Source: Klenkia soli
GTDB taxonomy: Bacteria > Actinomycetota > Actinomycetes > Mycobacteriales > Geodermatophilaceae
DNA length: 64,000 nt
Direction of reading: 5' to 3'
NCBI RefSeq assembly: GCF_900103975.1
Contig: NZ_FNIR01000008.1
Location: 124,001-188,000 of the forward strand
This document shows positions 42,986-51,052 of the stretch, piece by piece. The notes under the pieces were generated by a model that made no database searches, was not told the origin of the DNA, and worked only from the letters and a program-made list of their open reading frames with translations. A program made the position numbers and the translations under genes. The first letter of the stretch is position 1; each line of letters opens with the position of its first letter.

Positions 42986-43525
42986 TCAGGCCCGGCGGCC
43001 CAGCTCGGCCAGCAGCGCGGTCTGCCGGTCGGCGCCGGCGGGCACGGGCACGGCGGGGGCGCAGATGCCGTCCATGTGCAGCGCCTCGCCGAAGGAGGCG
43101 GCACCGGCCGCCACCCGGTCGAGCTCGTCGCCGGTGAGCGCCTCGTCCCCGCCGGTGGCGCGGGCGACGTCCCAGCGGTGCACGACCATGTCCCACACGT
43201 AGAACTGCTCGAGGGTCGCGCCGACGGTGGTCGGCCCGAAGAAGCCGTCGTAGGCCCGGGTGACCAGCTCGTCGCTGAGCGCGGCCCGCACCGCGTCGGC
43301 GTGGGCGCGGAAGACGGTGGCCGGGTCGCCGGTGGGCGCCGTCCCGAGGTCGGCGCCGTGGGTGGCCAGCAGCTCGCGCTGGGTGTCCACGACGTGGGTG
43401 ACCACGTCGGCCGCCGTCCAGCCGTCGCACGGCGACGGGGCGGTCCAGCGGTCGGCCGGGACGGCGTCGAGGACGGCGGACAGGGCGGCGGCGGTGGCCC
43501 GGTAGGTGGCCGCGGTGTCGGTCAT
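42986..43525 (-). CDS. TIGR03086-type DinB/mycothiol-dependent maleylpyruvate isomerase-like protein
   Basis: The 179-residue protein has the four-helix DinB-like metal-binding fold used by mycothiol-dependent enzymes. The features are WTAPSPCDGWTAADVVTHVV (first metal histidine), later the pair in YVWDMVVHRWDVARATG, and the C-terminal FGEALHMDGI. These histidines usually bind one divalent metal. Family members act in mycothiol-dependent detoxification or isomerisation, but most are uncharacterised. The ATG at 43525 is divergent from the AraC-type gene across 37 bp. Confidence 0.85.
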   Translation of the reverse strand: MTDTAATYRATAAALSAVLDAVPADRWTAPSPCDGWTAADVVTHVVDTQRELLATHGADLGTAPTGDPATVFRAHADAVRAALSDELVTRAYDGFFGPTTVGATLEQFYVWDMVVHRWDVARATGGDEALTGDELDRVAAGAASFGEALHMDGICAPAVPVPAGADRQTALLAELGRRA

Positions 43526-43562
43526 GCCCCCACCCTGGCGACGGTGCGGCAGGCTGGTCTTG

Positions 43563-44390
43563 ATGGAACCCGACAGCACCGACGCGGTCGAGCGGGCGCA
43601 CCTGCGGGCGCCCGGCGACCGCTCGCACACGATGTACCGCTACGCCCCCGACGCGGACCTCGCGCCGTTGGTGCAGCGGTTCTGGATCCCGGTCTGGTCG
43701 GTGCCGCCGGGGCAGGAGTCCGCCCAGCACGTGCTGCAGTACCCGGTCGCGCTGCTGGTCGTGGCGCACGACTACGCCCGGTTCTACGGCGTGGTCACCG
43801 GCCTGTCGACCACCACGCTCGTCGGCGACGGCTGGGCGGTCGGGGTGATGCTGACCCCGGCGGCCGGTGCGCTGGTGGCCGGTGTCGACATGTCGACCTC
43901 CACCGATCGACATGTCGACATCGCCGAGGTGCTCGGGCCCGCCGACCCGACCGACCGCGTGCGCGCCGCGATGGCCGCCGACCCGCACGACCCCGCGGCG
44001 CACCGGGCGGCGATGGCCGCGTACGGCGACGCGCTGCGCCCGCTGCTGCCCGTGGACGCCGAGGGCGAGCTGGTGGACCGCGTGGTCGCGCTGGTCGAGA
44101 GCCGGCCCGACCTGCTCCGGGTGGCCCAGCTGTGCGAGGCGACCGGGCTGGGCGAGCGGGCCCTGCAGCGGTTGGTGCAGCGCCGCCTCGGGCTGACCCC
44201 GAAGTGGCTCATCCAGCGACGTCGGCTGCACGAGGCCGCCGAGCGGCTCCGGCACGGCGAGGGCTCGATGGCCGAGACGGCCGCGGTGCTCGGCTACGCC
44301 GACCAGGCCCACTTCACCCGCGACTGGACGGCGGTCACCGGCACCCCGCCGGCCCGCTTCGCCGCCTCACACCGTCAGGCGCAGGGGTAG
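43563..44390 (+). CDS. AraC-family transcriptional regulator
   Basis: The 275-residue protein has an N-terminal sensor domain of the DUF6597 kind (YRYAPDADLAPLVQRFWIPV) and a C-terminal double helix-turn-helix: LLRVAQLCEATGLGERALQR and MAETAAVLGYADQAHFTRDW, followed by the usual TGTPPARFA end. It is divergent from the DinB-like gene and may control it; it also ends inside the convergent P450 gene by 24 bp. A 14-bp palindrome (TGTCGACATGTCGA) occurs twice, inverted, in codons around residues 107-120, which could be an internal operator or a codon coincidence. Confidence 0.88.
   Translation: MEPDSTDAVERAHLRAPGDRSHTMYRYAPDADLAPLVQRFWIPVWSVPPGQESAQHVLQYPVALLVVAHDYARFYGVVTGLSTTTLVGDGWAVGVMLTPAAGALVAGVDMSTSTDRHVDIAEVLGPADPTDRVRAAMAADPHDPAAHRAAMAAYGDALRPLLPVDAEGELVDRVVALVESRPDLLRVAQLCEATGLGERALQRLVQRRLGLTPKWLIQRRRLHEAAERLRHGEGSMAETAAVLGYADQAHFTRDWTAVTGTPPARFAASHRQAQG
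43883..43920. repeat. Inverted pair of TGTCGACATGTCGA inside the AraC-type gene
   Basis: Two 14-bp arms (43883-43896 and 43907-43920) match perfectly around a 10-base loop, and each arm is itself a near-perfect palindrome around TCGACATGTCGA. The encoded residues fill a place of normal length in the protein family, so unlike the cob elements this is probably not an insertion. Confidence 0.5.
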
Positions 44391-45557
44391 CGACTCCCAC
44401 GAGCGCAGCGTGTTGTTCAGGTGCCGCACCGGCGCACCGGTGAGCTCCAGCCGCGACACCCGGGCCAGCAGCGCGGTGAGCAGCGACTCGGCCTCCAACC
44501 GGGCCACGTGCTGGCCGACGCACTGGTGGATGCCCATGCCGAACCCGACGTGGCCCGAGGGGTCGCGCGCCAGGTCGAAGGTGTCGGGGTCGGCCCACCG
44601 CCGCGGGTCGCGGTTGGCGGCGGCGAAGAACACCAGCACCTTCTCCCCGGCCGGCAGCACCGCGTCGCCGACGACGACGTCGCGCACCGTCGTCCGGAAG
44701 AAGGCCTGCACCGGCGACTCCCAGCGCACGGCCTCGTCGAAGGCGACCCGCACCAGCGAGGGGTCCGCGCGCAGCGCGGCCCAGGCGCCGGGGGTGACGG
44801 CGAGGGCGTGCAGCAGCGCGCCGATGCCGTGCACGGTGGTGTCCACCCCGGCGGTGAGCAGCGAGCGCACCACCAGGGGCGCCTGCTCGGGGGTGAGGTC
44901 GCCGCGGTCGGCGGCGGCCCAGATGTCGGCGCCGAAGCCGACGGGGGCCAGGTTCTCCCGCCGGCACTGCTCGCCGACCCACCCGGCGTGCTCGGGCATC
45001 GTGGCGTTGCCGGCCAGCACCAGCGCGTTGTCCACCGGACCGAAGGCGTTGAACGCGTGGTCGCCGTAGGGCAGCAGGTGCTCGCGGCCGTCGGGGCGCA
45101 GACCCACGGCGTCGGGGAACACCCGCAGCGGGAAGGCCGCGGCCAGGGCCGGGACGGCGTCGACCTCCACCTCGGCGCGGGCGCCGAGCAGGTCGTCGAC
45201 CAGGGCATCGGCATCGGCGACCCAGTCCGCGCGCAGCGTCCGCAGCGCCCGGGGGCCCAGGATCTTCGCCAGCACGGTGCGCGGGGCGTCGTGCCCGGGT
45301 GGGTCGGCCTCCAGCAGCAGCGACGGCGGCCGCCAGGGCGTCTCGGTGCGGAAGTTGGTCAGCCCCACGCCGGCGGAGGACTCGAAGTCCTGCCAGTTCG
45401 ACAGGGTCGCCCGCACCTCGGCGTAGCGGGCCACGGCCCAGGTGTCGTACCGGGGCAGCCGCACCAGCGGGCCGGCGTCCCGGAGGGCGGCCTGCGCCGG
45501 GAGCGGGTCGCGCAGCACGTCCGGCGCGAACGGGTCGAGGTCGAGGACGGCGGTCAC
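44367..45557 (-). CDS. Cytochrome P450, CYP199-like (aromatic acid O-demethylase type)
   Basis: The 396-residue P450 has all core motifs: the I-helix oxygen-binding LLTAGVDTTVHGIG, the ExxR in FDEAVRW, and the heme-thiolate loop VGFGMGIHQCVGQ. Long stretches resemble CYP199 enzymes, which demethylate or hydroxylate para-substituted benzoates. Examples are SSAGVGLTNFRTETPWRPPS, the PDAVGL segment, HAFNAFGP, ENLAPVGFGADI and LNNTLRSWESLPLRL. The residues that bind the benzoate carboxylate in that family (Arg and Ser in PWRPPS, Arg-Ser in VVRSLL) are present. The GTG at 45557 overlaps the reductase stop (GTGA), so electrons most likely come from that protein. The subfamily call is from memory of the motifs. 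Confidence 0.88.
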   Translation of the reverse strand: MTAVLDLDPFAPDVLRDPLPAQAALRDAGPLVRLPRYDTWAVARYAEVRATLSNWQDFESSAGVGLTNFRTETPWRPPSLLLEADPPGHDAPRTVLAKILGPRALRTLRADWVADADALVDDLLGARAEVEVDAVPALAAAFPLRVFPDAVGLRPDGREHLLPYGDHAFNAFGPVDNALVLAGNATMPEHAGWVGEQCRRENLAPVGFGADIWAAADRGDLTPEQAPLVVRSLLTAGVDTTVHGIGALLHALAVTPGAWAALRADPSLVRVAFDEAVRWESPVQAFFRTTVRDVVVGDAVLPAGEKVLVFFAAANRDPRRWADPDTFDLARDPSGHVGFGMGIHQCVGQHVARLEAESLLTALLARVSRLELTGAPVRHLNNTLRSWESLPLRLTV

Positions 45558-46477
45558 AGGTCCAGCACCAGCCGGTCGCCGCGCGAGCGCGAGACGCAGA
45601 CGAACATGCAGTCCCCGGCGGCCCGCTCGGCCTCGTCGAGCACCGAGTCGCGGTGGTCGGGGTCGCCGGCCAGCACCGTGGTCTCGCAGGTGCCGCAGGT
45701 GCCCTCGCGGCAGGAGGACAGCACCTCGACCCCGGCCGCGCGCACCGCCTCCAGCACGCTGACCTGCGGGGTCACCACGACCTCGGCGCCGGTGCGGTCC
45801 AGCACGACGGTGAACGGGAGGTCCCGCACCGGGGCGCCCTGGGCCTTGGCCGCGAACCGCTCGGTGCGCAGCAGACCCGGTGGGCAGGTCGCCTCGACCG
45901 CGTCGAGCAGGGCGGCCGGGCCGCACGCGTACACCCGCGCGTCGGTGCCGGTGAGCAGGTCGCCCAGCGGCAGCAGGCCGCGCTCGTCCTGCGGCCAGAC
46001 CGTCACCCGGTCGCCGTACCGGGCCAGCTCGTCGAGGAAGGCCATCGATGAACGGGCACGTCCGCCGTAGACCAAGCGCCAGTCCGCGCCGAGCCGGTGC
46101 GCGGCCTCGACCATCGGCAGCAGCGGGGTGATCCCGATGCCGCCGGCCAGGAACAGGTAGCGGGGTGCGGGGACCAGCCGGAACTGGTTCCGCGGCCCGC
46201 CGACGCCCACCAGGTCACCGACCGCCAGCTCGTCGTGCACCCACGCCGACCCGCCCCGACCCGCCGGCTCGCGCAGCACGCCCACCCGGTAGGCGTGGGC
46301 GTCCCAGCGGTCGCCGCACAGCGAGTACTGCCGGGTCGAGCCGTCGGGCAGCACGAGGTCCACGTGCGAGCCGGGGGTCCAGTCGGGCAGCCGCCCGCCG
46401 TCCGGGTCGACGAGCACGAGGACGACGACGCCGTCGGCGCCCCGTTCCTTCGCCGCCACCCGCAGTGCATCCGCCAT
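45554..46477 (-). CDS. PDR/VanB-type oxidoreductase (FMN, NAD(P)H, C-terminal 2Fe-2S)
   Basis: This 307-residue protein is a phthalate-dioxygenase-reductase-type electron donor. A flavin-binding barrel (GSHVDLVLPDGSTRQYSLCG) comes first, then a nucleotide-binding domain (FLAGGIGITPLLPM, VYACGPAALLDAV). A C-terminal plant-type ferredoxin domain has the cluster cysteines in SSCREGTCGTCETTVL and in FVCVSRS. It would pass electrons from NADH directly to the adjacent P450. Known CYP199 systems use separate ferredoxin and reductase instead. The ATG at 46477 fits the family start; an in-frame ATG at 46516 would add 13 residues and would cover the palindrome at 46484-46521. Confidence 0.92.
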   Translation of the reverse strand: MADALRVAAKERGADGVVVLVLVDPDGGRLPDWTPGSHVDLVLPDGSTRQYSLCGDRWDAHAYRVGVLREPAGRGGSAWVHDELAVGDLVGVGGPRNQFRLVPAPRYLFLAGGIGITPLLPMVEAAHRLGADWRLVYGGRARSSMAFLDELARYGDRVTVWPQDERGLLPLGDLLTGTDARVYACGPAALLDAVEATCPPGLLRTERFAAKAQGAPVRDLPFTVVLDRTGAEVVVTPQVSVLEAVRAAGVEVLSSCREGTCGTCETTVLAGDPDHRDSVLDEAERAAGDCMFVCVSRSRGDRLVLDL

Positions 46478-46483
46478 GGCCGC

Positions 46484-46521
46484 AGAGCATGGTCGGGAGC
46501 ACGTGACGGCCGACATGCTCT
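46484..46521. promoter_or_regulatory. Candidate operator between the IclR gene and the reductase-P450 genes
   Basis: The arms AGAGCATGgTCGG (46484-46496) and CCGACATGCTCT (46510-46521) are inverted, differing only by one bulged G, around a 13-base spacer that contains CACGTG. It fills the 50-bp gap between the IclR stop and the reductase start, so it could be the IclR-controlled operator of an internal promoter, or a hairpin separating the two transcripts. Confidence 0.5.
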
Positions 46522-46527
46522 TCTCGC

Positions 46528-47262
46528 TCAGTGAGAGACGAGCCTGCGGCCGATGCCGCGCGCCGCCGTCCGCAGGGCCGGGATCTGCGCCCGGGCCTCG
46601 GCGTCGTTGGGCACGATGACCGCCAGCGCGGCCACCACCGCGCCCGACCGGCCGCGCACCGGCACCGCGATGCCGCAGGCGTCGGGGTGGATGAAGCCGG
46701 GGCAGAAGGCCACGCCCTCGCGCCGCACGTGGTCGAGCGCGGTGCGCAGCGCGGCGGGTGTGCCGATGGTCTGCGGGGTGAACGTGCGCAGCGGCCCGTC
46801 GATGGTGCGCTCCTGCAGGTCGGCGCCGGCGTGCGCGAGCAGCACCAGACCCGAGGACGACGCGTGCAGCGGCAGCCGGCCGGCGATCCGGGTGTAGTTC
46901 ACCACCGCGCCCGGGGCCGAGAGCCGTTCGAGGAACAGCACCTCGGCGCCGTCGAGCACGCCGAGCTGGGTGTGCTGCCCGACGACGGCGTGCAGGTCCT
47001 CCATCAGCGGCATCGCGGCCTCGCGCAACGACAGCGCGGGGGAGGCGCGCGACCCGAGCTCCCACAGCCGCAGGCCCAGGCCGACCCTGCGGTCGGTGTC
47101 CCGGCGCAGCAGGCCCAGCTCCACCAGCTCGGCGACCAGCCGCGACGCCGTCGCCACGTGCAGCCCGGCCCGCCGGGCGATCTCCGAGACCCCGAGCGTC
47201 GTCTCGCCGGGCCGGAACGCGTCGACCACCCGCACCGCGCGGCCCACCACCGACTCGCCCAC
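46528..47262 (-). CDS. IclR-family transcriptional regulator
   Basis: The 244-residue protein has the N-terminal winged helix of the family (LGVSEIARRAGLHVATASRL) and a C-terminal effector domain (LRLWELGSRASP, GAEVLFLERLSAP, ASSSGLVLLAHA, VAFCPGFIHPDACGIAVPV). IclR proteins bind small, often aromatic, acids and regulate catabolic genes, which fits the P450-reductase pair that follows on the same strand after 50 bp. It is preceded by the sigma-like membrane protein gene with only a 3-bp gap, so it is probably also made from that transcript. Confidence 0.92.
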   Translation of the reverse strand: MGESVVGRAVRVVDAFRPGETTLGVSEIARRAGLHVATASRLVAELVELGLLRRDTDRRVGLGLRLWELGSRASPALSLREAAMPLMEDLHAVVGQHTQLGVLDGAEVLFLERLSAPGAVVNYTRIAGRLPLHASSSGLVLLAHAGADLQERTIDGPLRTFTPQTIGTPAALRTALDHVRREGVAFCPGFIHPDACGIAVPVRGRSGAVVAALAVIVPNDAEARAQIPALRTAARGIGRRLVSH

Positions 47263-47265
47263 GGC

Positions 47266-48924
47266 TCAGTCGAAGGGGCCGGTGCCGGCGCGGCTGACCT
47301 CGCCGGGCACGCCGTCGGCGGCGTACTGGGTCAGGCCGTCGCCCAGCACGTAGCCCCAGCCGTCGACCAGGTCGGGCACCACCGGGTCGCCGCCCGCCGC
47401 GCTGTTCAGCGTCACCGCGACCCCGAGCGGTGCGGCCACCACCACGGTGGCGCCGAACGTGGAGGAGTCACCGGCGTAGGAGGCGCACCGGGTGACCACC
47501 GTGGCCGTCGCCGGGTCGGTGCCCGCGGGCAGGGTCTGCGTCCCGCACGGCGCGCCCGAGCCGTCGTCGTAGGAGGTCGCGGTCGAGGTGGCCACCGCTC
47601 CACCGGGCAGGACGGCGGCGACCGTCACGGCGTGGGCGGTGGTGCCCCCGGGGGCGGGGAAGGTGCCAGACCCGAGCACCGTGACGTCCAGGTCGGCGAG
47701 GTCGACGCCGGTGGGGCGGGTGATCTCGGCCAGCGCGAACTCGAACGCGGTGGCGTCGACCGGTGCGCTGCCCGACCGGGCCGGCGGCGGGTCGACGACG
47801 GTCAGGTCGCTGTTGCTGATCGAGGACGGTGACCCGGTGCCGGCCGGTCCGCCGTCGCGGGACAGCCGGAACACGACGGCCGACCCGGTCCGGGCCCCGG
47901 CCAACGGCAGCGCGGCGACGCCGTCGTCGAGGTCGAGGGGGGCGAAGTCGCGGCCCGCCGTCCCGTCCGCGGCCACCACGAAGCCGTCGGAGAGCTCGAC
48001 CTGGTCGCCGGGCTCGGCGACCAGGAGCACCGCCGTCCGTCCGTCGATCGTCGCCAGCAAGGACCAGGCGGCGGGCGGGTCGGCGGCGAACGCGTCGCCG
48101 GTCCGGAGCAGGTCGGCGGGGTCGGCCCCCTCGGGGCCGACGAACCACGAGGTGGTCACGCCGTCGCCGTCGGGCAGCACCAGCAGGGCCCAGCGCAGCC
48201 CGGCGGCGTCCCCCGCGTAGAGCAGCCGGGCGTCGTCCAGGCCGGGGTCGAGGGCGTCGCGCAGCCCGGCGACGAACTCCGGGTCGTCGGCCAGCGACCC
48301 GCGGGCCGGACCCGACACCGGCGCGTCGGGGGCGACCGACCTGTTGTCGGCCGCGGCCGGTGCCGGGGCCGGCAGGGCGTCGGGCAGCCAGACCGCCCCC
48401 GCCCCGAGGACGGCGACCGCGCCCACCGCCAGCAGCACCCGTGATCGGCGGCGGGTGCGCACCGCGCGGACGCCCGCGGCGACGTCGTCGTCGGTGAGGT
48501 CGCGCAGGTCGGCCAGCGCCGCGAGGCCCTCCAGCCGGCGGGGCAGCTCGGCCGCGGGGATGCCGAGCCGGTCGGGCAGGGCGGCCAGGTCGACCCCGGG
48601 CACCAGGGCGGCCACCCGGTCGGCGTGCAGCCCCTCGTGCCAGCGCAGGACGGCGGCCGTGCGGTCGGCGCGGGGGAGCCCGTCCAGCGCCGCGGCGGTG
48701 CGGCCGGCGGTGGCGACGTCGTCGGTCGAGAGCCACCACGGGTCGCCCGACGTCCCGGCGATCGAGGTGTCCCGGGCCAGCCGTCGGCGGAGGTGGGCCC
48801 GGACCAGCCCCTCGAGGCCGCCGCCGCGGGCGAGGCCGCGGGCCAGCAGGTCGCGGGCACCGGTGTCGCTGCCGGCGAGCAGGTAGGCCGTGGGCAGCAG
48901 CTCCCGCCAGTCGTCCACGCGCAC
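47266..48924 (-). CDS. Membrane protein with sigma-factor-like cytoplasmic N-terminus
   Basis: This 552-residue protein is not of a family I can name. Residues 1-165 resemble a degenerate ECF sigma factor. TAYLLAGSDTGARDLLARGL is like region 2.1-2.2, and ALDGLPRADRTAAVLRWHEG with LHADRVAALV is like the start of region 4. RTRRRSRV leads into one transmembrane helix (about 174-193), and the remaining 360 residues form a secreted-looking Asp/Thr/Ser/Ala-rich part with two pairs of cysteines near the end. The order (DNA-binding-like part inside, large domain outside) is that of one-component membrane sensors. It precedes the IclR gene by 3 bp and diverges from the DUF2254 gene by 50 bp. Confidence 0.7.
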   Translation of the reverse strand: MRVDDWRELLPTAYLLAGSDTGARDLLARGLARGGGLEGLVRAHLRRRLARDTSIAGTSGDPWWLSTDDVATAGRTAAALDGLPRADRTAAVLRWHEGLHADRVAALVPGVDLAALPDRLGIPAAELPRRLEGLAALADLRDLTDDDVAAGVRAVRTRRRSRVLLAVGAVAVLGAGAVWLPDALPAPAPAAADNRSVAPDAPVSGPARGSLADDPEFVAGLRDALDPGLDDARLLYAGDAAGLRWALLVLPDGDGVTTSWFVGPEGADPADLLRTGDAFAADPPAAWSLLATIDGRTAVLLVAEPGDQVELSDGFVVAADGTAGRDFAPLDLDDGVAALPLAGARTGSAVVFRLSRDGGPAGTGSPSSISNSDLTVVDPPPARSGSAPVDATAFEFALAEITRPTGVDLADLDVTVLGSGTFPAPGGTTAHAVTVAAVLPGGAVATSTATSYDDGSGAPCGTQTLPAGTDPATATVVTRCASYAGDSSTFGATVVVAAPLGVAVTLNSAAGGDPVVPDLVDGWGYVLGDGLTQYAADGVPGEVSRAGTGPFD

Positions 48925-48974
48925 AGTGAACCCCGACCGGGCGGGCCGCGCGCCCCTGGTCGACCATTCGCGAC

Positions 48975-50291
48975 GTGAGCAGCAGACGCGGACCCTGGCC
49001 GCACCGACTCGGACGCCGGCTCCGCGGGTCGCTGTGGCCCATCCCGGTGCTCGGCGTCGCGCTGGCCATCGGGCTGGGCATCGCCGTCCCCGCGCTGGAC
49101 GAGGCGCTGGGCGGGGACACCCCGTTCACCTTCGCCTTCGGCGGCGGGCCCTCGGCCGCCCGCGACGTGCTGGCCGCCATCGCGGGGTCGCTGGTGTCGG
49201 TGACCGGCCTGACGTTCTCCCTCACCGTCGTCGCGCTGCAGCTGGGCAGCAGCCAGTACTCGCCGCGGCTGCTGCAGACCTTCACCCGCGACCGGGTGGT
49301 GCAGCTGACGCTGGCCCAGCTGGTGCTCACCTTCGTCTACGCGCTGACCGTGCTGCGCACCGTCCGCACCCAGGACGACGCCGCCGGCACCACGGCGTTC
49401 GTGCCCCGGCTGTCGATCACGCTGGCCTACCTGCTCACCCTGGGCGCCGTCGTCGGGTTGCTGCTGTTCCTGGGCCACCTGGCCCGGTCGCTGCGCGTGG
49501 AGACGATGCTGCGCGACGTCCACGACGAGGCGATGCTGACCTACGACGAGGAGCTGGGCGCCGGGGCGACGCAGCCCGCGCCGACCCTGCCCGACGGCCC
49601 GGCCACCCCGCTGCCGGCCCGGTCCAGCGGGTTCCTGGTGCACGTCGACGAGGGCCGGATCGCCGCCGCCGCGGCCCGGTGCGACGCCGTCGTCCTGCTG
49701 CACGCCCGGATCGGGGACGCCGTCGTGGCCGGCGCCCCGGTCGCGCACGCCTGGCTGACCGGCGACCCCGGCCCGCTGCGGGAGGCGCTGGACGCCGGGG
49801 TGGAGCTGGACTTCGAGCGGCACGCCGACCGGGACGTCGGCCAGGGCCTGCGCACCGTGGTCGACGTCGTCTCGCGGGCGTTGAGCACCGGGGTCAACGA
49901 CCCGACGACGGCGGTGCACGGGCTGGGCCACGTGTCGGCGCTGCTCGGCGACCTGGCCCACCGCCCGCTGGGCCCGGGCGTGCACACCGGACCCGGCGGC
50001 GAGGTGCGGCTGGTCGTCCCGCAGTGGAGCTTCGCCGACCTGCTGCACCTGGCCCTCGAGGAGCCGGTGCAGTACTCCGAGGGTTCTCCCGCGGTGCTGC
50101 GCCGGCTGGCCGCCCTGCTGCGCGAGGTGGCCTGGCGCGCTCCGCACGGGCTGGCCGACGACGACCTGCGGCACTGGTCGGACCGGTTGGCCGTCGTCGC
50201 CGGACGCACCGCCGACCTGCCGCCGGGCCAGGTCGAGGTGTGGCGGGGTGAGCTGGAGGACGCGCTCGCCGGGCGGTGGGCCCCGCGGTGA
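48975..50291 (+). CDS. DUF2254 integral membrane protein
   Basis: The 438-residue protein is a clear DUF2254 member. It has four membrane helices in the first 175 residues (LWPIPVLGVALAIGLGIAVP and following), the family motif SLVSVTGLTFSLTVVALQL with SSQYSPRLL after it, and a large cytoplasmic part with GFLVHVDEGRIA and STGVNDPTTAV near residue 300. The family has no proven activity; its position next to many different genes suggests a general membrane function. The GTG at 48975 has no strong ribosome site. Its stop overlaps the next start (GTGA). Confidence 0.88.
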   Translation: MSSRRGPWPHRLGRRLRGSLWPIPVLGVALAIGLGIAVPALDEALGGDTPFTFAFGGGPSAARDVLAAIAGSLVSVTGLTFSLTVVALQLGSSQYSPRLLQTFTRDRVVQLTLAQLVLTFVYALTVLRTVRTQDDAAGTTAFVPRLSITLAYLLTLGAVVGLLLFLGHLARSLRVETMLRDVHDEAMLTYDEELGAGATQPAPTLPDGPATPLPARSSGFLVHVDEGRIAAAAARCDAVVLLHARIGDAVVAGAPVAHAWLTGDPGPLREALDAGVELDFERHADRDVGQGLRTVVDVVSRALSTGVNDPTTAVHGLGHVSALLGDLAHRPLGPGVHTGPGGEVRLVVPQWSFADLLHLALEEPVQYSEGSPAVLRRLAALLREVAWRAPHGLADDDLRHWSDRLAVVAGRTADLPPGQVEVWRGELEDALAGRWAPR

Positions 50292-51052
50292 CGGCCGAGG
50301 TGGTCGCCCGGCTGCGGGCGGCGGGGTGCGTGTTCGCCGAGGACGAGGCCGCGCTGCTGGTGGCCGACGGCCGCGACCTCGGTGCCCTGGTTGACCGCCG
50401 GGTGGCCGGCGAACCGCTCGAGCAGGTGCTGGGCTGGGTGGGGTTCTGCGGGTTGCGGGTGCTGCTGGACCCCGGCGTCTTCGTGCCCCGCCAGCGCACG
50501 GCGCTGCTGGTCGAGGAGGCCGTGCGGCTGGGCGGCCGGGTCGTCGTGGACCTGTGCTGCGGCTCGGGCGCCGTCGGCCTGGCGGTGGCCGCCGGGCTGG
50601 GGGACGTCGAGCTGGGGGACGTCGAGCTGGTGGCCGCGGACGTCGACCCCGCCGCGGTGGCCTGCGCCCGCCGCAACGGGGTCGCCGCGACGGCCGGGGA
50701 CCTCTTCGACGCCCTGCCCGGGCAGCTCCGCGGCCGGGTCGACCTGCTCTGCGTCAACGCCCCCTACGTGCCCACCGACGCGATCGCCGACATGCCGCCC
50801 GAGGCCCGGGACCACGAGCCGGCGACCGCGCTCGACGGCGGTGCCGACGGCCTGGACCTGCACCGCCGGGTCGCCGCCGGCGCCCGGGACTGGCTGGCCC
50901 CCGGTGGATCGCTGCTGCTGGAGACGAGCCGCCGCCAGACCCCGGGCACCCTGGCCGCGGTCGTCGCCGGGGGCCTGACCGGCCGGGTGGTCACCGACGA
51001 CGACCGCGGCGCCGCGGTCGTGGTCGGCACCCGGGTCACGCCCGGGCGCTGA
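50288..51052 (+). CDS. PrmC/HemK-related SAM methyltransferase (TIGR03704-like)
   Basis: The 254-residue protein resembles PrmC, the methyltransferase of release-factor glutamine, but belongs to the related group with VNAPYVP in place of the NPPY catalytic motif. SAM motif I is VVDLCCGSGAVGLAV, the N-terminal substrate-binding part has LEQVLGWVGFCGLRV, and EPATALDGGADGLDL matches the family end. The true release-factor enzyme is probably elsewhere, so this one likely acts on a different protein glutamine. The GTG at 50288 overlaps the preceding stop. A 15-bp tandem duplication (50599-50628) gives GDVELGDVEL. It overlaps the convergent reductase gene by 17 bp. Confidence 0.85.
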   Translation: MTAEVVARLRAAGCVFAEDEAALLVADGRDLGALVDRRVAGEPLEQVLGWVGFCGLRVLLDPGVFVPRQRTALLVEEAVRLGGRVVVDLCCGSGAVGLAVAAGLGDVELGDVELVAADVDPAAVACARRNGVAATAGDLFDALPGQLRGRVDLLCVNAPYVPTDAIADMPPEARDHEPATALDGGADGLDLHRRVAAGARDWLAPGGSLLLETSRRQTPGTLAAVVAGGLTGRVVTDDDRGAAVVVGTRVTPGR

